A stretch of DNA of 64,000 nucleotides, from contig NZ_JANKMS010000009.1 in NCBI RefSeq assembly GCF_024649945.1, forward strand, positions 62,001 to 126,000, written 5' to 3'. Shown piece after piece: positions 1-8,681 of this stretch. Numbering within the stretch: the first letter of the stretch is position 1; each line of letters begins with the position of its first letter. The position numbers and the translations under genes were made by a program. The notes below the pieces were generated by a model that saw only the letters and a list, made by a program, of their open reading frames with translations, ran no database searches and was not told where the DNA came from. Origin of the DNA: Flavobacterium panacis. Lineage in GTDB: Bacteria > Bacteroidota > Bacteroidia > Flavobacteriales > Flavobacteriaceae.

Positions 1-525
1 AGGAAGTGCATACGTTCCTTCTTGCTCAACTGGGTTTTGTGTTGCTAATACTAAAAACGGACGATCTAATTTGAATGTAGAATCACCAATAGTAACTTGT
101 TTTTCCTGCATCGCCTCTAACAAAGCTGACTGAACCTTTGCAGGCGCACGGTTAATCTCATCGGCAAGTACGAAATTGGCGAAAATTGGTCCTTTTTTAA
201 TAGAGAACTCGTTTGCTTTAATATTGTAAATCATGGTTCCGATAACATCGGCAGGTAATAAATCCGGCGTAAACTGGATACGGCTGAAAGAACCTTGAAC
301 CGCTTGAGAAAGCGTATTAATTGCCAAAGTTTTTGCAAGACCTGGAACTCCTTCCAACAAAATATGCCCTTGTCCAAGCAATCCGATCAATAAACGCTCG
401 ACCATATGTTTCTGACCCACAATAACTTTGTTCATTTCCATTGTAAGAAGGTCTATAAAAGCACTTTCTCTTTCAATTTTTTCATTTATCGCTCTAATGT
501 CTAAAGTCGTTGTATTTTCTTCCAT
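1..525 (-). CDS. MoxR-family AAA+ ATPase (N-terminal part, cut by window edge)
   Basis: The first 175 codons of a gene that continues beyond the left edge. The translation begins [17 protein letters not shown] and has the Walker A loop GVPGLAKT at residues 59-66 and a Walker B segment [14 protein letters not shown] further on, followed by EAMQE and [11 protein letters not shown], which are hallmarks of the MoxR subfamily. MoxR ATPases act as cytoplasmic chaperone-like motors, usually encoded next to DUF58 and VWA-domain proteins; those partners would lie outside the window. The start at 525 is the only ATG that gives the usual short N-terminal helix before the AAA core. Confidence 0.9.
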   Translation of the reverse strand, partial: MEENTTTLDIRAINEKIERESAFIDLLTMEMNKVIVGQKHMVERLLIGLLGQGHILLEGVPGLAKTLAINTLSQAVQGSFSRIQFTPDLLPADVIGTMIYNIKANEFSIKKGPIFANFVLADEINRAPAKVQSALLEAMQEKQVTIGDSTFKLDRPFLVLATQNPVEQEGTYALP

Positions 526-737
526 ATAAATATTTTTAAAACCTTGATTTTAACGCCTAATTTTTGAGAGTGCAAATTGACTATTTTTTAAGAAGTAAGA
601 TGTTAAAGAATGGTTAAAACTTCGACCAAAGACCTAATTTTAAGGACTAATTGTGAATCTATTTTTATATTTTTAAGAACTTTGATGATTATGTTTTATT
701 AAAGCATAATTATTACCAAAAATAACGCATAACTATT

Positions 738-1613
738 ATGAGCAAAACAGTCTTATCGCCTATTATTTCAGGCACTATGAATTGGGGATTTTGGGATAAA
801 AACCTTACAACCAAAGAAATGGAAAACATGATACAAGTGAGTATCGAAAACAAAATTACGACTTTTGATCACGCGGATATTTACGGTTCGTATACGACCG
901 AAGCCGATTTTGGAAAAGCCTTTCACGCTAGTAAAATTGATCGTGAAAAATTACAATTAATTACTAAGTGCGGTATTCAGATGATTGCTGATAAACGTCC
1001 TGAAAACAAAATCAAACATTACGATTATTCTAAAGACTATATTATTAAGTCGGTTGAAGGTTCTTTAAAGAATTTAAAAACAGATTATGTTGATGTTTTT
1101 TTACTACACAGACCAAGTCCATTAATGCAGGCTGACGAAATTGCTGAAGCTGTAGAAAAATTAAAAGGAGAAGGAAAAATCATTGATTTTGGACTTTCGA
1201 ATTTTACAAGTTCACAAACGGAATTAATTCGTCAGAAAACAGAAGTTAGCTATAATCAAGTGCAATTTTCTGCGACACATTATGAAGCGATGACGGACGG
1301 AAGTTTAGATTATATGCAGACTCACGGAATTCGTCCGTTATCATGGAATCCTCTTGGAACTGTTTTTAGAGAAGATACCAAACAAACACGTCGTTTGAAA
1401 AAACTGTTTTCTACTTTATTAGAAAAATACCATTTAGGTGCAGATACACTTTTATTGTCTTGGATTTTAAAACATCCGGCAAAAGTAATTCCGATTGCAG
1501 GAACGGTTAACGTTGCAAGAATTCAATCTTTATCAAAAGCAATCGAATTGGAAATGGATAAAGAAGACTGGTTCGCGATCTGGACAGAAAGTATGGGCGA
1601 CGATGTGCCTTAA
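738..1613 (+). CDS. Aldo/keto reductase
   Basis: A 291-residue NADPH-dependent aldo/keto reductase, a cytoplasmic TIM-barrel enzyme that reduces carbonyl compounds. The catalytic tetrad is visible as D44, Y49 (in DHADIYG), K77 (LITKCG) and H124 (FLLHRPSP). The protein starts directly with the first barrel strand and has no signal peptide. It resembles the E. coli YdhF type of oxidoreductase. The physiological substrate cannot be told. It is followed by a palindromic repeat and then by a dehydrogenase in the same direction, but the repeat between them makes a tight operon unlikely. Confidence 0.88.
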   Translation: MSKTVLSPIISGTMNWGFWDKNLTTKEMENMIQVSIENKITTFDHADIYGSYTTEADFGKAFHASKIDREKLQLITKCGIQMIADKRPENKIKHYDYSKDYIIKSVEGSLKNLKTDYVDVFLLHRPSPLMQADEIAEAVEKLKGEGKIIDFGLSNFTSSQTELIRQKTEVSYNQVQFSATHYEAMTDGSLDYMQTHGIRPLSWNPLGTVFREDTKQTRRLKKLFSTLLEKYHLGADTLLLSWILKHPAKVIPIAGTVNVARIQSLSKAIELEMDKEDWFAIWTESMGDDVP

Positions 1614-1666
1614 TTTTTAAGTATTCAGTCTCAGTTTTTAGTTTTCAGTTTTGTTCTGAAAAAATA

Positions 1667-1794
1667 AACACATAGAAACATAGATTTCTTATGCTTTTAA
1701 AGAGGTTTTTTTAGCGTTTCACTTTCACATAGCTATGTGAATTGATGCAAATGAAATGCCTTTTTAAGAAAGTAATACTATGTTTCTATGTGTT
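1667..1794. repeat. Palindromic intergenic repeat, family A, copy 1
   Basis: The ends are perfect 17-base inverted repeats: aacacatagaaacatag at 1667-1683 and its complement at 1778-1794. The centre holds a perfect 16-base palindrome, tcacatagctatgtga, at 1725-1740. Between them are the partly complementary pieces gcgtttca and tgaaatgcc. A second copy in the opposite orientation lies at 2625-2754 and related copies lie at 57414-57653. There is no open reading frame of note, so this looks like a non-autonomous palindromic repeat of MITE or REP type. Confidence 0.8.
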
Positions 1795-1811
1795 AAAACA
1801 AAATATTTACA

Positions 1812-2570
1812 ATGAAAAAAACAGTTTTAATTACTGGTGCTACGAGCGGAATTGGAAAAGCAACCGCTCAGATTTTAGCAAAAAACAATTATAAAGTGGT
1901 GCTTTGCGGAAGACGTAAAGACCGTTTAGAAGAACTTCAAAAAGAACTTTCTGCTTTTACTGAAGTGCATTCTTTAGCATTTGATGTTCGTGATAAAAAA
2001 GAGGTTTTAGAACAAATTAATTCTTTGCCATCTGATTTTGCTAGTATCGACGTTTTAATTAATAATGCAGGAAATGCTCATGGTTTAGATCCAATTCAAA
2101 ATGGAGATTTAGACGATTGGGATGCGATGATTGATATTAATGTGAAAGGACTTTTGTATGTTTCAAAAGCGATAATTCCGCAAATGGTGGAGAGACAATC
2201 TGGACATATCATAAATATTGGTTCAACTGCTGCAAAAGAAGTGTATCCGAACGGGAATGTGTATTGCGGTTCTAAACATGCTGTTGATGCCATTACTGCC
2301 GGAATGCGAATCGACTTAAATCCGTTTGGAATTAGAGTTGGCGGAATTCACCCAGGAATGGTGGCAACAGAATTCAGCGAAGTTCGTTTTAAGGGAGACG
2401 CAGAAAGAGCGGCAAATGTGTACAAAGGATTTGATCCGCTTCAAGCTGAAGATATTGCAGACATCATTCATTTTGTGGTTTCAAGACCGTATCATGTAAA
2501 TATTGCCGATCTGGTTGTCATGAGCACTGCACAGGCGTCTTCGACCATTGTGAAGAAAAATAATTTATAG
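1812..2570 (+). CDS. SDR-family NAD(P)-dependent oxidoreductase
   Basis: A 252-residue classical short-chain dehydrogenase/reductase. The cofactor loop TGATSGIG is at residues 8-15, NNAG at 84-87, and the catalytic residues are S138, Y151 and K155 (YCGSK). Length and motifs match the E. coli YdfG group, which oxidises 3-hydroxy acids such as L-allo-threonine and serine, but the substrate cannot be fixed from sequence. The gene stands alone between two inverted copies of the family A repeat. Confidence 0.9.
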   Translation: MKKTVLITGATSGIGKATAQILAKNNYKVVLCGRRKDRLEELQKELSAFTEVHSLAFDVRDKKEVLEQINSLPSDFASIDVLINNAGNAHGLDPIQNGDLDDWDAMIDINVKGLLYVSKAIIPQMVERQSGHIINIGSTAAKEVYPNGNVYCGSKHAVDAITAGMRIDLNPFGIRVGGIHPGMVATEFSEVRFKGDAERAANVYKGFDPLQAEDIADIIHFVVSRPYHVNIADLVVMSTAQASSTIVKKNNL

Positions 2571-2624
2571 TTGCAAAGTGACAGAGAAACAAAGTTTCAA
2601 AGTTTACTTCGATTAGTTTTTTTT

Positions 2625-2754
2625 AACACATAGAGACATAGATTTTCTTTGTGTTTAAGGCATTTTATTTTGCATCAATTCACATTGCTATGTGTATTAA
2701 GTAAAAGTGAAACGCCTTTTTTACAGGTTTCAATGATCTATGATTCTATGTGTT
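2625..2754. repeat. Palindromic intergenic repeat, family A, copy 2 (inverted)
   Basis: The left end aacacatagagacatag (2625-2641) and right end ctatgattctatgtgtt (2738-2754) are inverted repeats with two mismatches. The interior, read on the opposite strand, matches copy 1 (tgtgaattgatgcaaa followed by aaatgcc), so the copy lies in reverse orientation. Copies 1 and 2 bracket the SDR gene. Confidence 0.78.
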
Positions 2755-2808
2755 TAAAAATAAATTAGTGAAAATTAGTGTAATTCGTGGCAAACTAAAA
2801 ACGCAAAA

Positions 2809-3954
2809 ATGATAAATAAGCGCCTTTTAATTAAGAATCTTCTCGCTCATAATGACGAAAGCAGTTTTTATGATAAGAAAAGGCAATTGAATCTTCATTC
2901 CAGAGAAGGAAAAGGCAAGTTTCTCAAACACATTTGTGCCTTGTCCAATTCCAACCCAAATAACAATTCTTATATTGTAGTTGGAGTAGAAGATCAGGAT
3001 AACGAAATTGTCGGCGACGATTTTTTCGATGATAGCCGAATTCAGAATCTGGTCAATGCTTTTTTAGAAAATCCTCCAAAAATTCAATACGAAAACGTTC
3101 CTTTTCCGAATCTTCCAAAAGACAAAGTAATCGGTCTGGTTACAATCAAGCCTAAAAGCAAAATCTCTTACTTTAAAAAAGGAATTCATACTATTCTTGC
3201 GAATAGTGTCTTTGTTAGGCGTGGTAGTAATTCTATTCCGCTAGAAGAGCACGAGGAAGTTGAAAAAAACAATCAAAATACAGAAACGGTAATTGGGATT
3301 GAAAATAGTTCTCGAAACAGCATTCAATATACTTTAGACGGTGTTATCGATTTTATGAATTTCAGACATAAAGATATGTCTCCGAAATATCGTGTTTTCA
3401 AAGAGTTGTTTGTGATTTGTTGGGCTGGAGTTCCAAAAACAAATCGAGAAAAAACTTTCCTTTCAAGAGTTGATATTGAATTAATCAACGAACAAATTAA
3501 GCTTTTCTATTCGGCACAAGATGTTGTTACGATTGAGTATAATGATGATACTTTTACCATTACAGAATATGTGCCGCTTGGGTTAAATGACAAAACGAGT
3601 TATTATCCATTAGAAGAACAAACGATTCATTTCTTTGATAACGGTTATTATAAAATTGATCGTCAAATGCTTTTTCAGCCACCAGAATTCAACCGAAAAA
3701 TGCTTCATCATATTTATAATTCAAATATAACTTTGCTTAGAAAATTAGAAAAAGAGATTTCTTTATCTGAACGCGAAATGAAAGATCTAGAAAATCTTCC
3801 GTCAACTTTTATGATTTGTTATTTGAATGGGTTTGAAGATGCCAGACAAAAATTGATTGATGCAAAAATGCTTTTAAAGCCTTATAAACATGTTTATTCT
3901 TCTTTTAAAGAGGCTTTGAGGGTTTTGCGTAAGATGAAGTATGATGTTCAGTAA
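2809..3954 (+). CDS. AlbA_2 (Schlafen-type) domain protein
   Basis: A 381-residue protein. Residues about 15-155 have the AlbA_2 layout: an acidic start (NDESSFYDKK), the KGKFLKHICALSNS helix, the YIVVGVEDQDNEIVG strand pair, and the SVFVRRGSNSIP segment near residue 150. This fold is found in Schlafen-like proteins and putative DNA-binding or transcription-related proteins, often annotated as ATP-binding proteins. The remaining 220 residues are charged and helical with no domain I recognise. There is no signal peptide. The substrate and role are unknown. Confidence 0.75.
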   Translation: MINKRLLIKNLLAHNDESSFYDKKRQLNLHSREGKGKFLKHICALSNSNPNNNSYIVVGVEDQDNEIVGDDFFDDSRIQNLVNAFLENPPKIQYENVPFPNLPKDKVIGLVTIKPKSKISYFKKGIHTILANSVFVRRGSNSIPLEEHEEVEKNNQNTETVIGIENSSRNSIQYTLDGVIDFMNFRHKDMSPKYRVFKELFVICWAGVPKTNREKTFLSRVDIELINEQIKLFYSAQDVVTIEYNDDTFTITEYVPLGLNDKTSYYPLEEQTIHFFDNGYYKIDRQMLFQPPEFNRKMLHHIYNSNITLLRKLEKEISLSEREMKDLENLPSTFMICYLNGFEDARQKLIDAKMLLKPYKHVYSSFKEALRVLRKMKYDVQ

Positions 3955-4032
3955 AAGTTACAAAGGAGCAGAGTTACAAAGTGACAAAGTTTTTTTTGTA
4001 GAGACGAATTGCAGTTGGTGTAATTCTTGTTT

Positions 4033-4776
4033 TTATTGAAAATTCAAATACTGCTTTACTTCTTCATACGGAAATATAAGTTCTTTTGGGCCGTCGGCAT
4101 ACGAAGCGGCTTCATAGGAGTTGTAATATAAAAGTAAACCTTGTGACGTATAAAAAATGTTTTGTGGCAATTGAAATTTGTCGTTTTCAAACATTAAACC
4201 AGTGGCATTTATATTGGCAGTTTCTGGAATTTTGTATTTCGCTCTGAAAGCTTTTTCGGCAAAAGCTTTAAACTCTTTTTCATTTTTAAATAATTGCTTG
4301 TTGAAAATCGTTTTTCCAGTTGTGCGATTAAATAATAAAGAGCGATAACCTTGATAACCGTGAGCGCCACCAGTAAAGGTGTAATGATCAATTTTTAGGT
4401 TTAAAATCTGATCAGACTGAAATTCTACATTCCCAATAATTTTTGCTTCCCAGCCAAAAGTATCCTGTGGAAATTTTTGATGCATTTCTTCGTAGGAAGC
4501 AATAAACGATTTAGCCAATGATTTATAACCATCGACTTTTACTGAATCTTCTTCAAAAAACACAATCTCTTTAATAACAGCAAATACTTTTTTGTTAATG
4601 CTGTCTGATATTACTTTAAGATTTTTGGCAACTGGAACTTCTATTGTGATATTCGGACAATCGTTTTTGCACGGAATAGTAGATTTTTCTTCAAACGTTT
4701 CATTTTCAAATGAAAGCTCTTTTTTGCAACTTGTAAAAATCAAACACAAAAAGATTGTAAATATGTAATTTTTCAT
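4033..4776 (-). CDS. DUF4163/DUF3298-type lipoprotein
   Basis: A 247-residue lipoprotein. The signal peptide ends in the lipobox FTSC, giving a lipidated Cys17. The body has the order typical of DUF4163 (residues about 40-130) then DUF3298 (about 140-240), with the marker YTFTGGAHGY and a C-terminal PYEEVKQYL. The fold is shared with the extracytoplasmic part of RsiV and the PdaC deacetylase N-domain, but no catalytic domain is attached here. The role is unknown; it probably sits in the periplasm or outer membrane. A -7 box lies just upstream at 4799-4806. Confidence 0.8.
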   Translation of the reverse strand: MKNYIFTIFLCLIFTSCKKELSFENETFEEKSTIPCKNDCPNITIEVPVAKNLKVISDSINKKVFAVIKEIVFFEEDSVKVDGYKSLAKSFIASYEEMHQKFPQDTFGWEAKIIGNVEFQSDQILNLKIDHYTFTGGAHGYQGYRSLLFNRTTGKTIFNKQLFKNEKEFKAFAEKAFRAKYKIPETANINATGLMFENDKFQLPQNIFYTSQGLLLYYNSYEAASYADGPKELIFPYEEVKQYLNFQ

Positions 4777-4798
4777 ATCAAAAAGTGTTAATTATCTA

Positions 4799-4806
4799 CA
4801 AAGATA
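4799..4806 (-). promoter_or_regulatory. Putative -7 promoter box for the DUF3298-type lipoprotein gene
   Basis: Reads TATCTTTG on the minus strand, matching TAnnTTTG, 22 bases before the ATG at 4776. No convincing -33 TTG is seen at the right distance. Confidence 0.45.
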
Positions 4807-4880
4807 AGCAGTTGTATCCCGATAAAATAAATTAAGCGGTAAATTTGTAAAAGAATTAAGGATTTAAAATTTATAACTAT

Positions 4881-6023
4881 ATGAAATTCAATACAAAAGT
4901 AATACATGGTGGACAGCATCATGATCCAAGTACAGGTGCCGTTATGCCGCCAGTGTATCAAACTTCAACATTTGTGCAGACAAGTCCGGGAAAACCTTTG
5001 GCAGATTACGAATATAGCCGAGCTTCAAATCCGACTCGTACGGCTTTAGAAGAGGCTTTGGCAAGTATTGAAAATGGAACTCGCGGTTTGGCATTTTCAT
5101 CGGGTCTTGCAGCTACAGATTGTGTTTTGAGGTCTTTTAAAGCTGGAGACGAAATTATTGCCATGGACGATTTGTATGGAGGAACATATAGAATGTTTTC
5201 GAGAGTGTATAAAGATTCAGGTATTAAATTTCATTTTGTTGATATGACGAATATCGAAAAACTGAAAAGTTTGATCAATGAAAATACGAAATTAATCTGG
5301 GTAGAAACACCAACCAATCCGTTGATGAAATTGGCAGATATTCAAGAAATAGCAAAAATTACTCAGGAGAAAAAAATTCTTCTTGCTGTTGATAATACTT
5401 TCGCGACACCTTATTTACAAAAACCTTTAGATTTAGGAGCAGATATCGTAATGCACTCTGCAACAAAATACCTTGGAGGACATTCTGATGTTATTGCAGG
5501 AGCACTAATTGTAAAAGATAAAGCACTTGGAGAACAATTGCATTTTCAACAATTTGCAACTGGAGCAACTCTTGGTCCAATGGATAGTTTTTTGGTTTTA
5601 AGAGGAATTAAAACTTTAGCTTTAAGAGTTCAAAGACATTGTGAAAATGGAGAGAAAGTGGTTGAATACTTAAGTAATCATCCTAAAATTAAAACCGTTT
5701 ATTATCCGGGTTTAAAAAATCATCCCTTTCACGAAATTGCTAAAAAACAAATGAAGGCTTTTGGAGGAATGGTTTCTTTTGATTTTAAATCAGGAAAAAA
5801 AGAAGATTCTATTGCGTTCTTGGAAAAACTAAAAGTGTTTACGTTGGCAGAATCTTTAGGTGGAGTAGAATCATTAGCGAATCATCCAGCTTTAATGACA
5901 CACGCATCAATTCCTGCCGATAAAAGAGCAGAAGTTGGTATTACAGACGATTTAGTTCGATTAAGTGTTGGTATCGAAGATGCAGAAGATTTAATTGCAG
6001 ATTTAGAACAGGCGCTTTCTTAA
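4881..6023 (+). CDS. Cystathionine gamma-synthase-type PLP enzyme
   Basis: A 380-residue trans-sulfuration enzyme of the Cys/Met metabolism PLP family. Residue K196 in SATKYLGGHSD is the PLP Schiff-base lysine, and YSRASNPT (45-52), SSGLAAT (73-79) and DNTFATP (171-177) are the usual cofactor and substrate segments. The family includes cystathionine gamma-synthase (cysteine plus O-acyl-homoserine to cystathionine) and cystathionine gamma-lyase. Sequence alone does not separate them safely, and no neighbouring methionine gene helps. The gene ends in a strong bidirectional terminator. Confidence 0.88.
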   Translation: MKFNTKVIHGGQHHDPSTGAVMPPVYQTSTFVQTSPGKPLADYEYSRASNPTRTALEEALASIENGTRGLAFSSGLAATDCVLRSFKAGDEIIAMDDLYGGTYRMFSRVYKDSGIKFHFVDMTNIEKLKSLINENTKLIWVETPTNPLMKLADIQEIAKITQEKKILLAVDNTFATPYLQKPLDLGADIVMHSATKYLGGHSDVIAGALIVKDKALGEQLHFQQFATGATLGPMDSFLVLRGIKTLALRVQRHCENGEKVVEYLSNHPKIKTVYYPGLKNHPFHEIAKKQMKAFGGMVSFDFKSGKKEDSIAFLEKLKVFTLAESLGGVESLANHPALMTHASIPADKRAEVGITDDLVRLSVGIEDAEDLIADLEQALS

Positions 6024-6035
6024 GGAAAGAAATTC

Positions 6036-6092
6036 CAATATAAAAAATCCCAAATTCCAACTTTAAATTGGAATTTGGGATTTTTTATATTG
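6036..6092. terminator. Bidirectional rho-independent terminator
   Basis: A perfect 25-base inverted repeat (6036-6060 and 6068-6092) with a 7-base loop. The stem carries A- and T-runs on both outer sides. It sits between convergent genes ending at 6023 and 6110 and can stop transcription in both directions. Confidence 0.9.
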
Positions 6093-6109
6093 TAAATTTT
6101 AATAAAGGT

Positions 6110-6901
6110 TTAAAATTCTAAGTAATAAATATATCCGAAGTTAAACCAAACCTGCCAGTCGTTAGATTTGTTTTCTTTGTAAATGTCTTTATTAGGATTT
6201 AATCCGTCGATCCAGTCTGAATTGTACATCTGAAAACGAGTTTCAAACATTAAATCGCTCATGTCTGTTAGTTTGTAATGTACTCCAACAGCAGCTGTTG
6301 CTGATACAACTACGCCAGATTCTGTTGAAAATCCATGTGCACGTCCATCAGAAGGTGTTAAATATTTTACTGGAGTCACTGTTGGAAGTGTAATGTCTCC
6401 TAAATGAGAACCTACTTTTGTTGAATAATAACTTACCTGAAAACCTAAACTTCCATACGGGCTGAAGCTACCAATTGCGTTTTCGAAGTCATGAATTTTC
6501 ATAAATGGAGAAAATTCCAATTGAGCACCTAAACCTAAAATGCTAGAAGTTGCATACATGTTTTTTAACTGCTGAGCAAATAATCCATCAGGTTTTCTTT
6601 CTACCCATTGTCCAAAATGTTTTAAAGAAGTTCTACTGAAAGAAAGGTCCGATCTTACTTTAAAATGCTCTGTAAAATAGCTTTCTCTGTTATTGTTCGC
6701 AGAGAAGTTAATAAAGTGCATGATTCCAACGCCAAAACCAGTGTTTCCTGCATTAGTTTTAAAGTTATGTCTTTCACCAAAATCAGACTGTAAAGTAACT
6801 GGTCCGGCATAGATTCCAATCTCTTGTGCTAGTCCTTGCGCTGATACTGCAGTTGATATGCCGAACAAGGCAAATAATGTGATAAATAGGTGTTTAGACA
6901 T
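6110..6901 (-). CDS. Outer-membrane beta-barrel-like protein
   Basis: A 263-residue exported protein with a signal peptide ending ISTAVSAQ (cleavage near residue 21). The mature part has alternating hydrophobic strands rich in glycine and aromatic residues and ends in YIYYLEF, an aromatic C-terminus typical of outer membrane barrels. It resembles a flavobacterial family that databases list as THC0290_0291; this is from memory. No function is known. It is divergent from gdhA, with a 322-base gap between them. Confidence 0.65.
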   Translation of the reverse strand: MSKHLFITLFALFGISTAVSAQGLAQEIGIYAGPVTLQSDFGERHNFKTNAGNTGFGVGIMHFINFSANNNRESYFTEHFKVRSDLSFSRTSLKHFGQWVERKPDGLFAQQLKNMYATSSILGLGAQLEFSPFMKIHDFENAIGSFSPYGSLGFQVSYYSTKVGSHLGDITLPTVTPVKYLTPSDGRAHGFSTESGVVVSATAAVGVHYKLTDMSDLMFETRFQMYNSDWIDGLNPNKDIYKENKSNDWQVWFNFGYIYYLEF

Positions 6902-7223
6902 TTTCTAGGGCTTACAAATCACGGCAAATATATAAAAAACATGAACGATTCAAAATATTAAATTGATGTATTGAAAAATAAGTAGCAAAATACATAATTT
7001 ACTAACTTTTAGTTGGCGATTTGCATGTAAAGACCTACATGTAAAATGTCTTTTTTAACAATGTTTGAAAAAAACACAAATCGATGCAAAAAAGTGAAAA
7101 ATGTAACAGCGAATCATTATTTGATATATCTTTGTGTGTTTAAACGAAAACGTTTTCTTAAACTGTTTTCGCATTTAGAAAAAGCAAAATATAAATCAAA
7201 TTATCTGAAAATTTATTTCAAAT
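6902..7223. other. Gene-free stretch between divergent genes
   Basis: It holds the promoters of the outer membrane protein gene (minus) and gdhA (plus). Only the gdhA-side -7 box at 7127-7134 is clear. A 65-codon reading frame from 7046 runs into gdhA and has no coding character. Confidence 0.5.
7127..7134 (+). promoter_or_regulatory. Putative gdhA -7 box
   Basis: TATCTTTG matches TAnnTTTG and would give a leader of about 85 bases before the gdhA ATG at 7224. No well-spaced -33 TTG was found. Confidence 0.45.
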
Positions 7224-8567
7224 ATGGAAGAAAAAATAAATGAATTTATGGCTCTAATTGAGTCAAAAAATCCAAACGAGCCAGAATTTCTTCAAGCGGT
7301 TAGAGAATTTGCAGAAACTGTAATTCCTTTTATTTCTGAGAAAAAAAAATATGATGGTAAGAACATTCTTTTAAGAATCGCTGAACCAGAACGTTCCATC
7401 ATTTTTAGAGTTCCTTGGGTAGATGATAAAGGAGAAATTATCGTAAACAGAGGTTTTAGAATTCAAATGAACTCTGCAATCGGACCTTATAAAGGAGGAA
7501 TCAGATTTCATCATTCTGTGAATTTGTCTGTTTTGAAATTTTTAGCTTTTGAACAAGTTTTCAAAAACAGTTTAACAACACTTCCAATGGGTGGTGGAAA
7601 AGGTGGTTCTGATTTTGATCCAGAAGGAAAATCTGATGGAGAAATTATGCGTTTCTGTCAATCATTTATGACAGAATTATGTCGTCATATTGGCCCAGAT
7701 CTTGACGTCCCTGCTGGAGATATTGGTGTGGGAGCTAGAGAAATTGGATATTTATTCGGACAGTACAAAAGAATTAGAAATGAATTTACAGGAGTTTTAA
7801 CTGGAAAAGGTTTGGCTTACGGTGGTTCATTAATCAGACCAGAAGCTACTGGATATGGAGTAGTTTATTTTACAGATCAAATGCTTCGTACAATTGGTCA
7901 TGAAATTAAAGGTAAACGAGTGGCAATTTCAGGATTTGGAAATGTGGCTTGGGGTGTTGCTTTAAAAGTAAATGAACTTGGTGGAAAAGTAGTTACCATT
8001 TCTGGTCCTGACGGATATATCTATGATGAAGAAGGAATCTCAGGAGAAAAAATCGATCATATGCTTGAAATGAGAGCTACTGGAGATAATAGAGCAGAAA
8101 GATATTTAGAGAAATATCCAAACGCTGTTTTTCATAAAGGAAGAAGCCCTTGGGAAGTAAAAGTAGATATTGCTATTCCATGTGCGACTCAAAATGAATT
8201 AAATGGAGAAGATGCGCAAAAACTAATTGATAATGGTGTTTTATGTGTAACAGAAGCAGCAAATATGCCTTCTACATTAGATGCAATTAAACTTTTCTTG
8301 GATAATAAAGTTTTATTTGCTCCTGGTAAAGCGGCTAATGCTGGTGGTGTTGCAGCTTCTGGATTAGAAATGACTCAAAACTCAATTCGTTTAAACTGGA
8401 CAAGTGAAGAGGTAGATTTGAGATTAAAGGAAATTATGGTTGGAATTCATAACCAATGTAAAAAATACGGTGCTGAAGAAGACGGATATGTGAACTACGT
8501 AAAAGGAGCAAACATTGCCGGATTTGTTAAAGTTGCCGATGCTATGCTTGCACAAGGTGTAGTGTAA
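7224..8567 (+). CDS. gdhA: NADP-specific glutamate dehydrogenase
   Basis: A 447-residue hexameric-type glutamate dehydrogenase, making glutamate from 2-oxoglutarate, ammonium and NADPH in the cytoplasm. The glutamate-binding and catalytic lysines appear as K90 (GPYKGGIRFH), K114 (VFKNSL) and K126 (PMGGGKGGSDFDP), and the Rossmann loop GFGNVAWGVA lies near residue 240. The length matches the 445-450 residues of the class. A terminator follows directly. Confidence 0.96.
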   Translation: MEEKINEFMALIESKNPNEPEFLQAVREFAETVIPFISEKKKYDGKNILLRIAEPERSIIFRVPWVDDKGEIIVNRGFRIQMNSAIGPYKGGIRFHHSVNLSVLKFLAFEQVFKNSLTTLPMGGGKGGSDFDPEGKSDGEIMRFCQSFMTELCRHIGPDLDVPAGDIGVGAREIGYLFGQYKRIRNEFTGVLTGKGLAYGGSLIRPEATGYGVVYFTDQMLRTIGHEIKGKRVAISGFGNVAWGVALKVNELGGKVVTISGPDGYIYDEEGISGEKIDHMLEMRATGDNRAERYLEKYPNAVFHKGRSPWEVKVDIAIPCATQNELNGEDAQKLIDNGVLCVTEAANMPSTLDAIKLFLDNKVLFAPGKAANAGGVAASGLEMTQNSIRLNWTSEEVDLRLKEIMVGIHNQCKKYGAEEDGYVNYVKGANIAGFVKVADAMLAQGVV

Positions 8568-8586
8568 AAATAAATTTTAGAATGAT

Positions 8587-8622
8587 AAAAATGCCTTCGA
8601 TCAAAAGTCGAGGGCATTTTTT
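8587..8622 (+). terminator. Rho-independent terminator after gdhA
   Basis: The stem pairs aaaatgccttcga with tcgagggcatttt (one G-U pair) over a loop of seven bases and is followed by a T-run, 20 bases past the gdhA stop. Confidence 0.88.
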
Positions 8623-8655
8623 ATTAGTACCAAAAATTAAATATGCCGTTTGTAG

Positions 8656-8663
8656 TATATTTG
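8656..8663 (+). promoter_or_regulatory. Putative porZ -7 box
   Basis: TATATTTG matches TAnnTTTG. Transcription would begin near 8670, which places the RNA start after the upstream ATG at 8643 and supports the start at 8682 or 8685 for porZ. Confidence 0.55.
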
Positions 8664-8681
8664 TCTATCCGAATACATTCA

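Noticed and set aside
7046-7243. 65-codon reading frame upstream of gdhA
   Set aside because: It overlaps the gdhA start, begins before the -7 box of gdhA, and its composition is that of AT-rich intergenic DNA.
8643-8681. Upstream ATG for porZ
   Set aside because: It would place 13 residues before a good signal peptide and lies upstream of the -7 box TATATTTG at 8656-8663.
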